A stretch of DNA of 64,000 bases, taken from assembly GCF_902167145.1 (NCBI RefSeq), contig NC_050097.1, forward strand, positions 41,772,095 through 41,836,094, given 5' to 3'. The stretch's first letter is position 1. Each line of letters opens with the position of its first letter. Under the pieces are notes generated by a model that was not told the DNA's origin, made no database searches, and saw nothing but the letters and a program-made list of their open reading frames with translations. Shown piece after piece: positions 49,661 through 58,456 of the stretch. A program made the translations under genes and the position numbers. This DNA is from Zea mays (taxonomy: Eukaryota > Streptophyta > Magnoliopsida > Poales > Poaceae).

Positions 49661-50230
49661 CGTACCCGAAAGTACAGGTACCAAAAATTATGGGTACCCG
49701 ACATTACGGGTATGAGTTTGGGTTTAGATGTTTAAAACCCGAAATATAAAAAACCCGACCCGAAATACCGGGTAAACCCGAATGCCCAGCTCTAGTCCCC
49801 GCGGTTGACTGACCCACGGTCCCCACACGTGGTGGTTTCGTCGAGCCATGCGCGGGGCGCCTCGTTGTTGCTGCATTGGTTTAAAATAACCCTTTGTCTT
49901 CTGCAGCGGCCCCAAGGAGGCGCGCTATCGCGTGCGGCGGTTCACACCCCGCTCTTTCCGCACCCGAAATCCGACACACAAACTGTATGACTTGTGAACC
50001 CGGGCCCCCGTGTCACAGACTGGGCTGCCTGGGTCCTAGGTGCCCGTCGAACGGGATTTCTTGCGGCGTTTCAGGGGGGCACGAGAGAGTTTCCCTGAAA
50101 AAGGATTCAGGTTTCCCTGAAAAAGGATTCACCCTGCGTGCAACAGTTACCCTTTCATATTCTCTCCCAATCGGCTGCGCCCCTTTGCCTTCGTGCTCCT
50201 CTGTTCCACGCTCGCGCCACAGCACATGCC

Positions 50231-50978
50231 ATGGCTTCACTGGGTCATCCTGATCGCTTTCATGCTGAGGAAGCGCTCAATCTGGTGCATGGCCTGCTTG
50301 GGTGGAGCGCGCCAGGGCTCGCTGGAAGAATCCGTGCCGACGCTGCCCCCCTTGGCGATCTCGCCGCCGGGGAGTTTGTGTTGTTCACCTCCTACATTTC
50401 TTGCGGGTTGGCACTGCCGATTTCGCCCTTCTTCCTGCTACTACTAGAGGAGTTCGGGCTTCAGCTTCAACACCTCATGCCCCACTCCATCCTCCAGGCA
50501 ACGATCTTCGTCCACCTCTACGAGATGTTCGTAGGTGTGGCCCCCCTACACTTCCCTCTTCTGCTATTTCTTCGTGCTGGTCAGATCCGAGAAGAGTAGG
50601 GACCACATCGGTGCCTACTACTTTCAGACGAGGCCAGATCTGGCTATAGTCTACATCCCCACCTTTGGTGGTGCGAGGTGGAAAAACTGGCGCATCGACT
50701 GGGTGATTGCCAGCACCGAGGCCAACGACCGCCTCATCCTGCTGAGCAATGGGCCAGCATTCGACCGCAAGCAATGGAGGACCAAGCCATCCCTCTCGCC
50801 AGAGTTCCTGCCTGTATTGGACAGGATCAAGGTCTTGGCCATGGGCGGCCTGACATCAATGCACGTGGTCGGCGATCTCTTGAAGCACCGTATCGCGCCG
50901 CTGCAGAAGAGGCCACACCTGTCCTGCTGGTTCACCGGCCCGAACGACATATGTAGGATCCAGCGCGGGTCAGGTACC
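50231..50978 (+). pseudogene. Antisense ORF of Tat-1: PF04195-type 'gypsy-type transposon' domain, truncated
   Basis: Starts MASLGHPDRFHAEEALN, then GEFVLFTSYISCGLALPISPFF and HSILQATIFVHLYEMFVG, the hallmark of the plant domain catalogued as putative gypsy-type transposon (PF04195). A frameshift near 50560-50580 moves the reading to the frame with RSEKSRDHIGAYYFQTRPDL and WRIDWVIAS. The ORF stops where the next LTR begins at 50979. It lies opposite to the inferred transcription of its element, like the antisense additional ORFs described for Tat-lineage retrotransposons. Its function is unknown; despite the domain name it is not a demonstrated transposase. Confidence 0.65.
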
Positions 50979-51607
50979 TGTCGGTGTTTTGGGTCCGACC
51001 GCACACCCGGGGTTGCCCCTCGAGGTGTTTTTAGGAGTAGGACGGCGTCGACGATTGTAGCAAAATGGTTCGTGCCAGATGCACGAGGGACAGTGGACAA
51101 TGTTTACAGGTTCGGGCCGCTTAGAGATGCGTAACACCCTACGTCCTGGTGAGTATGCTTGGTGAATGAGGTTACAAGGGAGCTCTCCGAATTGAGAATG
51201 CAGAGAGTTGAGGTGGGTGGCTGAGTAATAGGGTCGATCGTTCTGAAGGGGTGCCCCCTAGGCCTTATATACTCGACCGTGGGGCAATACACGTGGATAT
51301 GATAACAATGTGTAGCTAAAAGATAGTGAACTGTTTTAGTTTATCTCCCTATAGTTCTGCCGACCTATCCTCGCATGGCTCCGTTGCATGGGGGCTCCAG
51401 CGTGGGAAAGTCGGATCTCTGTTGTGGTCGCTCGCTCGACGTTGTGGGCCGTCCGGGCTTGCACTAATCTGGCCTCATGTCAATCTGCTTTGCTGATTGT
51501 CCCTCCCCAGGCCCACGAAAGAATGACCTTACGATTTATTGGGCCCTTGGGCCTTTCGTGAGGTCTTTTACTCTTCTAGTAAACCCGGGGGATATCTGTC
51601 CCCCACA
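50979..51607 (-). repeat. 3' LTR of a second Tat-like gypsy element (Tat-2)
   Basis: Plus-strand ends TGTCGGTGTTTT and GTCCCCCACA, 629 bp. A minus-strand GTATATAAGGCC near 51275-51264 is a good TATA box, so transcription is leftward. Right of it AGCCCCCGATCTTTGG reads on the minus strand as a purine-rich tract, as expected before a 3' LTR. The 5-bp left flank is GTACC; its partner is not in the window. Confidence 0.7.
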
Positions 51608-51785
51608 AGCCCCCGATCTTTGGGTTGATTTTGAGGTAATCAGCCCAAAGATCCCAGGTCCAGCTTGCAGGTAATTTGGGGAAAACGATTTCTTACTGTC
51701 TCCTCCTGCTTTGATCACTCGTAAACTGAAGCTTTGTTTCGTGCTTATGCCTTAGAGGTCGGCATTTCATCTTGTAGGACCTTGA

Positions 51786-52070
51786 ACTTCATTGGGTGCA
51801 CCGGAGGTGCACCCAATGGGTGTAGCCCCCGAGCTTCGAGTAGATTTTGGAAAATAATCTACTCGAAGGTCTTCATCAGAAATTACTTTCATCTTACTCT
51901 TGTGCTTTGGTTGAGGGTCAGCCTTGTCTTTAATCTTGTCCCATGCCTTAGAAGTCGGCACTATCTTGGCCTAAAATGGTGATCCATGGGGTGCACCGAA
52001 GGTGCACCCAATGGGTGTAGCCCCCGACCTTCAAGTGGATTTTTGAGGATAATCCATTCGAAGGTCTTCC
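51786..52070. repeat. Two-copy imperfect repeat with internal palindrome
   Basis: Each copy has TTGGGTGCACC..GGTGCACCCAATGGG followed by TAGCCCCCGA and a short inverted pair around AGTAGATTTT/AATCTACT or AGTGGATTTT/AATCCATT. Spacing is about 200 bp. These could be cruciform or RNA hairpin structures. Confidence 0.7.
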
Positions 52071-52699
52071 TTTGGTGTCTTTTTGTTGAAGATTATCCTT
52101 TCTGCCTGTGAAAATCAGCATGATGCCATCCGCATTATGCTTTGGAGATCAGCATTATGTCATCAATATTATGCTTCAGAGGTCAGCATGTATTTTGTCT
52201 TTTGCAGCCGAGTTCACAATCCATCCATATCTTGCTAGGTGGTGCAATTTATTTGCTCTGCGGCTGGTTGGACATTTGATGGACGTTCCCTGTCTAGTCT
52301 TCACGTCACTTCTGCTGGTCAGATTCTGTACTTCCCCGGCTATATTTGGCTTTCCTCTGTTTCTTACTGATATCTCATTTTTGTCTTGAGGTATTCATTG
52401 CACGCCCTGCACAGATGTGACAGTTTTGAAAAATATACTGATAATTCCTGGGCGTCCCCCCCAATGGGTGTGGGCAAGGGACGGCTTGGTACGCTGAGTG
52501 TTTTAGCCGGCTGCTTCTGAGTAGTAATGTGATGTGACGGCGGGTGTAATCATATCATCCGCGCTGTTGACTGGAGTCCCAATGGGTGTTGTGCTGCGTG
52601 AAACGGCGTCAGCCGCCTGACGTGTCTTCAGATGGGTTGAAGTGCTTATTGAATGCTTTGCGACTGTTCAGTGACCGTGGTTGGAGGTGAGCGGTTGCC

Positions 52700-52796
52700 T
52701 TCTCCTTCTATAAATAATGTCGTTGTCTCTCCAGCTTTTTCACATCTCTTGCTGTTCTCTGTTGCTTGCTTTTCTTCTCTCCCTTTCGCTTCCACC
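52700..52796 (+). promoter_or_regulatory. Plus-strand TATA promoter inside Tat-2
   Basis: CTATAAATA at 52708-52716 lies 88 bp before the ATG of the acidic ORF. The sequence between is CT-rich, as in plant leaders. It drives transcription opposite to the element's LTR. Prediction only. Confidence 0.5.
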
Positions 52797-53207
52797 ATGG
52801 GCAAGAACAACAAGCGCAAGCGTGGGCCAACTCCTCCATCGGAGGATTTTGGTGACTCGGAGTACTCAGAGGAGGAGTTCTCCTCTGAGTCTGAGGGGTC
52901 TCCGGCTCCCATCCCCCTGCGTGAGTCGTCTGACTCCTAGGGGCTCGCGGCGGAGGTCTGGACGTACATCCGGGCCGTCGAGCGCTCCGGGCTCGAGGGC
53001 TCGGATGAGTCGGAGTACTCCTCGGATGAGGAGGACTCGTCCGAGGAGGACGGTGGCGGCGACGGCGAGGACGACGACGACGACGAAGGCGGTGGCGGCG
53101 GTGACGGTGACGGCAGCGGCAGGGGCGGCAGCAGCGGCAGCAAGGATGGCGACGGCGGCAGCAGCAGGGGCGGCAGCGGCGGCGGCGGCAGCAGGGCCAG
53201 TGGCTAG
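52797..53207 (+). pseudogene. Antisense ORF-A of Tat-2: basic start, acidic and Gly/Ser-rich body, one stop
   Basis: The ATG in a good context (CCACCATGG) starts MGKNNKRKRGPTPPSEDFGD, a likely nuclear localisation signal. Then comes an acidic Ser/Glu stretch, a stop at 52938-52940, and, still in frame, WTYIRAVERSGLEGSDESEY, an EEDSSEED/DGEDDDDDE acidic run, and a Gly/Ser-rich tail to TAG at 53207. In total 137 codons. No known domain. The single in-frame stop and preserved frame on both sides suggest a recently coding sequence; alternatively the first 47 residues alone are made. Confidence 0.5.
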
Positions 53208-53449
53208 ATGCCACTGGTCATTAGATGTTAGTATAGTATAGTTAGAATAATGTAGTAGTATTTAGTAGTAGTATAATGTAATGTAGTAGTAGTAGTAGGG
53301 AAGTATCAACTCATAATGAGTTGATTTGTAAGTATGATATCTTCCCTTTAATGAAGAAATTATGTTGCCTTCTCTGTGCCAATTATCCTGCTTATTTGTG
53401 AAGTTGATTTCCTTGGAGTTTGTAAGTAAATAACTCTGGCATCATTTCG

Positions 53450-53985
53450 ACGTTTTTAGAGGTAGCTGCCGAGTAACTTGTAGACGACGTCGGAGTTTTA
53501 GAGGTAACTGCCGAGCGACTGAAGACAACATCAGCGTTTTAGAGGTAGCGCCGAGCGACTTAACACTATGTCGGAGTTTTGGAGTCAACTGTCGAGCGAC
53601 TTGAGGGCGATGTTAGCGTTTTAGAGGTAACGCCGAGCGACTTGAGAGCGACGTCAGCGTTTTAGAGGTAACGCCGAGCGACTTGAAGACGACGTCAGCG
53701 TTTTTAGAGGTGACGCCGAGTGACTGAATACGATGTCGGAGTTTTAGAGTCAACTGCCGAGCGACTTGAGGGCGACGTCAGCATTTTAGAGGTAACTGCC
53801 GAGCGACTTGAAAACGGTGTCGGAGTTTTAGAGTCAACTGCCGAGCGACTTAAGGGCGACGCCAGCGTTTTAGAGGTAACGCCGAGCGACTTGAAGATGA
53901 CGTCATCGTTTTAGAGGTGACGCCGAGTGACCTGAGAACGACGTCAGCGTTTTTTAGAGGTAACGCCGAGCGATAGCAGGCTGCG
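53450..53985 (+). repeat. 42-bp tandem array, about 13 units, encoding a 14-residue repeat
   Basis: Units of 41-43 bp contain TTTTAGAGGTAACGCCGAGCGACTT variants (shown in pieces: TTTTAGAG, GCCGAGCGACT, GACGTC(A/G)G). Where units are 42 bp the plus strand reads a 14-residue repeat, GVLESTAERLEGDV and SILEVTAERLENGV (53720-53914), i.e. two heptads with Leu/Val spacing expected of a coiled coil. Unit-length drift breaks the frame elsewhere. Confidence 0.85.
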
Positions 53986-54211
53986 TGGGCCACTTTGAGG
54001 ATAATAGCCGAGTGATGATGTGGCACGCCGGTGTTTTGGAAATAACCGTCGGGTGCTGACTGGGCGCTTTTTGAAACGGTATCTGGCTCGGGAATATCCC
54101 ATAAGTGTTGCGCTTTTAGCCGCCTCTGCTTTCCGTGCCCTAGTTCTTGCTTTCTTGCTTCCGAATCCTCTCTGCAATTCGCCTCCCACTCTGCTCGCCG
54201 GTAGAATTGAG

Positions 54212-54665
54212 ATGGCGCCCAAGAGGAAAGCCTCGAGTTCGTCTGCCGTGGTGATTCCTCCAATCAACCCCAACAGCCAGTTGCCTTTCGCAGGTAACCA
54301 CATGTCTATCATCTCCGAGTAAGAACTTCTCCATCTCGTGTCCATCGGGGTTCTTCCCCCGAGGGAGCTCTGCTCTTGGCGGATTTGCCATGGGGTCACT
54401 GTCCCGACAGAGGATACCCATGAGTCCGTGATTTACGCTCCTTTCCTTCTCCGCGGCCTCGGTCTTCCCATTTCTCCCTTTTTCCGCGGCCTCCTTGATT
54501 TCTACCATCTTAACTTGACCCATCTGAATCTCAATTCTATCCTGCAAATTTCCATTTTTGTTCATTTATGCGAAGCCTTTCTTGGCGTGCTGCCACATTT
54601 TGGGCTGTGGAAGTATTTGTATCACTGCCGCCCTTGGATGGCCGGAGGACAACATCAGTTGGTTG
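54212..54665 (+). pseudogene. Antisense ORF-B of Tat-2: PF04195-type domain, truncated by a copia LTR
   Basis: Starts MAPKRKASSSSAVVIPP (basic, likely nuclear), has one in-frame TAA at 54320-54322, then continues in the same frame with VSIGVLPPRELCSW, LGLPISPFFRGLLD and NSILQISIFVHLCEAFLGVL. These align with the antisense ORF of Tat-1 (LALPISPFFLLLLEEFG, HSILQATIFVHLYEMFVG). It ends at the copia LTR insertion at 54666. The preceding 100 bp is CT-rich like a leader. Confidence 0.65.
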
Positions 54666-55939
54666 TGTAGGATTACGGGGAGGCTACGCTAGCGCAAAAC
54701 AAAATTTTCATCCCCATAATACCAAGAACTACTGCGGTTATATGTCATGGAATTACCACTAGACGCGCAGAGCAGCGGAAGACGTCTCGATGTAGACGAA
54801 CGCGTCGAGCAGTGCCGTGCAGTCGCTGGCGTCCTTCACGTCCTCGCACGGTTCGTCCAAGTGCTCCAGATGCAGCACCTCCGAGGTATCCACACGTACA
54901 GGGAGGAAGCGCCGCGTACTGAACTGCTAGGTTCACGACGACGGCTTGGCGAGGGCGAGAGGCGAGCGGCGGCTGCTGATTTGCAGGTGGCGAATTAGGT
55001 TATCTCTTAACCGCGCCCCCGCCCCTCATTATATAGGCGTTATGGTGGGCTTCTGACGCCGAGGCCCATCATTAACCCTAAAGCCCAGTCTAATTTCGGA
55101 TCTAATCCGAATTAGGCTACCTTCCCCTTAAGTGTGTGACCCTATAGGTTCACGTACAAATAGACATAGCCCGAGTACTCTTACTTGGCCCAATAATTGA
55201 TAGCGGCCTCTAGCAAGACATGTCAACTCCTATGTGTACGTAAAGATCATATCAGACGAACCATTGCGACATTAAGTACATGCTGTTCCCTTTGTCTCAC
55301 GATATTTGGTCTGGCTCTAAGCTGACCTCTCTTTCTCGATACTGTGAATTGGAATCCTTTCAATGGTTAACTCTTAACCCTAGCACGGCCATGCATTTCT
55401 TGATCCAATCACTCGAGGGGCCCAGAGATATCTCTCTCACAAAGAGAGGGACAAATTCCATCTTGACTGACCATGCCTCATAGCATGCTTCCTGACAAAC
55501 CCAAAACTACCTTTATAACTACCCAGTTACGGGATAGCGTTTGATAGTCCCTAAGTAAGTCAATTCACATCTTGAGAACATGCGACAATCTCAGGTCTAA
55601 GGATACAGTATTCATGTTGCAAGAAGAGAACTATATTACAATATCTCACGTTGGGTCGGTCCAGCCTCATGTCATACATGCGCCCACATTATTAATTTAA
55701 CATCTCCATGTTCATGACTTGTGAAATGTAGTCATCAACTAATACATGTGCTAGTCATCGACTCTGACTAGGGACATCATTTAGAATAACCATATAAGTA
55801 AAGAATCTCACAAACAATTCACATAATTGCTAATCAATACAAGGTGCCTTCCATGGATATTCAATTAAGCAATATATATATCATGGATACAAAGAAATAT
55901 GCTCATCTCTATGATTATCTCTAGGGCATATTTCTAACA
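54666..55939 (-). repeat. 3' LTR of the copia element
   Basis: Plus-strand ends TGTAGGATTACG and TTTCTAACA, 1274 bp. The right neighbour GTCTCCCACTTGCACT reads on the minus strand as the polypurine tract AAGTGGGAGAC. The left end could be 2 bp further out (54664). Confidence 0.8.
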
Positions 55940-55959
55940 GTCTCCCACTTGCACTAGAG

Positions 55960-58456
55960 TTAATCTAGAAGATATCTAATACCCATAGATCTCACGTGTG
56001 CCTCATGCTTAGGTTGTGGAAGAGGTTTTGTCAAAGGATCAGCAACATTCAAATCCGTATGTATTTTGCATATCTTTATCTCACCCCGCCTAATGAATTC
56101 CCGTATGAGGTGAAACTTCCGCAGTACGTGTTTGTTTTTCTGGTGGTTCCTTGGCTCCTTAGCTTGCGCAATAGCCCCATTGTTGTCACAGTAGAGGTTC
56201 AATGGGCTAGATGCATTAGGAAACACACCAAGCTCGATGAGGAACTTTCTTATCCAAACACCTTCCTTCGCAGATTCAGAAGCTGCAATGTACTCGGCTT
56301 CTGTTGTAGAATCAGTCACAGTCTCCTGTTTGGAACTCTTCCAACTAACAGCACCACCATTTATTGTGAACACAAAACCTGATTGCGATTTTAACTCGTC
56401 TGGGTCAGTTTGGAAGCTAGCATCGGTGTAACCAGTTACAACGAGCTCCTCCTTACCCCCATATACCAGGAACATATCTTTAGTCCTTCTTAAGTACTTA
56501 AGAATGCCTTTTACCGCTGTCCAGTGATCCTCACCTGGATCAGCCTGGTATCTACTCGTAGCACTTATAGCGTATGAAACATCTGGGCGTGTACTTATCA
56601 TGGCATACATGATTGAACCAATTGCTGAGGCGTATGGTACCTTACTCATGCGCTCCCGCTCATTAGCCGTTGCAGGACATTGCATCTGGCTAAGGTGTTT
56701 ACCATGTGACATAGGTATGAACCCTTTCTTGGACTGTTCCATGTTGAACCGTTTCAAAACCTTGTCAATGTACGTATCTTGACTTAATCCTATAAGCCTC
56801 TTCGACCTATCTCTATAGATCCTTATGCCCAAAATATATGCTGCTTCCCCTAAGTCCTTCATAGAAAAACTCTTTTTCAGTGAAGCCTTGACGGACTCCA
56901 GCATAGGAATGTCATTCCCAATCAATAATATGTCATCCACATACAAGATTAGAAATACAACAGCGCTCCCACTTTCCTTCTTGTAAACACAAGCTTCTTC
57001 TTCCTTCTGATGAAAACCAAGCCCTTTGATCACTTCATCAAAACGAATGTTCCAACTCCGAGATGCTTGCTTCAACCCATAAATGGATTTCTGAAGTTTG
57101 CATATCTTTCCAGCATTGATCGGATCGACAAAACCCTCGGGCTGTATCATATACACGTCCTCATCTAGGTTTCCATTAAGGAAAGCTGTTTTGACATCCA
57201 TCTGCCAAATCTCATAATCGAAATATGCGGCAATAGCTAGAATGATCCGAATAGATTTAAGCATCGCTACTGGCGAGAATGTCTCGTCATAGTCAACTCC
57301 TTGAACTTGTCGAAAACCCTTTGCAACAAGTCGAGCCTTATAGATGTGAACATTTCCATCCATGTCTTTCTTCTTCTTATAGATCCATTTGCATTCTATA
57401 GGTCTAACACCATCAGGCGGGTCAACCAAGTTCCAAACTTGATTTTCTCCCATGGAATCTATCTCGGATCTCATGGCGACATGCCATTTCTCGGAATCTG
57501 GGTCCATCATCGCTTCTGAATATGTTGCAGGTTCGTCGTTGTCTAACAACAACACTTCCCCATTGCCCAACAATAGCACTTCTCCTCGTGCCTCGCGAAG
57601 CCTTGCTGACCTTCGTGGTTGTGGTGGTGATTCTCTTGCCATAGACGTCTCAACTTGTTCTGCTACATTAGCATCACTTGTTGAATCTTGTCCCACTGGC
57701 TCATCCTGAACTTCTTCAAGATACACCTTTTGTTTACTTTTCTCTCTTTTGAGAAACTCTTTCTCTAAGAACACACCGTTCCGGGCGACAAACACTTTGC
57801 CCTCTGACCGGTGGTAAAAGTAATATCCTAAAGTTTCCTTTGGATATCCCACGAACATGCACTTGTCCGATTTTGGAGTGAGTTTATCCGACTGTAGTCG
57901 CTTGACGTAAACCTCACAACCCCAAATCTTCAGAAAAGACAAGCTGGGAGTCTTCCCAGTCCACATCTCATATGGTGTCTTAACTACGGACTTAGACGGT
58001 ACCCTATTTAGTGTGAAAGCTGCTGTTTCTAGAGCGTATCCCCAAAACGACAAAGGTAGGTCCGACTGGCTCATCATTGATCGAACCATATCCAATAAAG
58101 TCCGATTACGTCGCTCAGACACGCCATTCCTCTGAGGCGTTCCAGGCGGCGTAAGCTGTGGAACAATTCCACAACTCTTTAGATGATTGCTAAACTCATG
58201 ACTCAAATATTCACCACCACGATCTGATCGCAGTGCTTTAATTTTCTTGCCACGCTGATTTTCTACTTCATTCTGAAACTCTTTGAACTTTTCTAAAGAT
58301 TCAGACTTGTGTTTCATTAAGTAGACATACCCATATCTACTAAAATCATCAGTGAAGGTTATGAAGTATTGGAATCCTCCCCTAGCTGTCGTACTCATTG
58401 GTCCGCACACATCAGTATGTATGAGTTCCAATAAGTCTAACGTCCTCTCCGGTAAA
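55960..58456 (-). CDS. Copia pol fragment: integrase core, RT, RNase H (open, N-terminus cut off)
   Basis: About 830 codons without a stop. From the N-terminal cut: LIHTDVCGPM, FTDDFSRYGYVYLMKHKSE, ALRSDRGGEYLS and PQRNGVSERRNRTLLDMVR (integrase D, D, E region), FLKIWGCEVYVKR, then RT with WIYKKKKDMDG, DVKTAFLNGNLDEDVYM, LKQASRSWN and the catalytic LYVDDILLIG, and RNase H with GYTDASFQTDPDE, TDSTTEAEYIAASESAKEGV and a C-terminal ADPLTKPLP. The long open frame means the copy was functional recently. The frame enters the LARD at 58457, so the true N-terminal half lies beyond the window. Confidence 0.92.

Larger units (their letters stand above)
45676..49794 (+). mobile_element. hAT-superfamily DNA transposon, 4.1 kb, near-complete
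   Basis: Perfect 8-bp target duplication GTCCCCGC at 45668-45675 and 49795-49802. Ends TAGCACTGG and CCAGCTCTA form short inverted repeats with mismatches. ACCCGAA/GGGTACCCG motifs crowd both subterminal regions (45717-45840 and 49650-49785), the usual arrangement of transposase-binding repeats. It encodes a BED-finger transposase. It lies inside the Tat-1 interior. Confidence 0.95.
45506..50978 (-). mobile_element. Interior (3' part) of the Tat-like gypsy element Tat-1, with hAT nested
   Basis: This is the sequence right of the Tat-1 LTR once the hAT element (45676-49794) is removed. It holds no minus-strand gag or pol but carries a plus-strand, antisense ORF with similarity to the plant 'putative gypsy-type transposon' domain (PF04195 type). 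It is cut at 50978 by a second LTR. The join between LTR and interior (ATGGCGCCCGGGCCC) resembles a gypsy primer site on the plus strand, so the element's orientation is not fully settled. Confidence 0.55.
51608..54665 (-). mobile_element. 3' interior of Tat-2 carrying antisense genes, cut by a copia LTR
   Basis: No minus-strand pol is present. The region holds two imperfect copies of a block with GGTGCACCCAATGGGTGTAG and GCCCCCGA (about 51790-51885 and 51985-52070), two plus-strand ORFs (52797 and 54212), and a 42-bp tandem array between them. It is cut at 54666 by a minus-strand copia LTR. Confidence 0.6.
54666..58456 (-). mobile_element. Ty1/copia element with intact pol region, cut by a LARD
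   Basis: The 3' LTR is at 54666-55939 and pol at 55960-58456; the integrase start, protease, gag and 5' LTR are displaced beyond the window by the LARD insertion at 58457. The LTR on the minus strand starts TGTTAGAAATATGCCCTAGAG, the termini of the Angela/BARE-like copia group from memory. The left 5-bp flank is GGTTG. Confidence 0.85.

Noticed and set aside
52717..53241. Second long plus-strand frame rich in Arg/Ser/Thr overlapping ORF-A
   Set aside because: It lacks a start in good context near the TATA box and is a frame-shifted reading of the same GC-rich repeats.
53450..53985. CRISPR-like array of regularly spaced repeats
   Set aside because: Units are contiguous with no unique spacers, the host is a plant genome, and the unit is a tandem repeat of about 42 bp.
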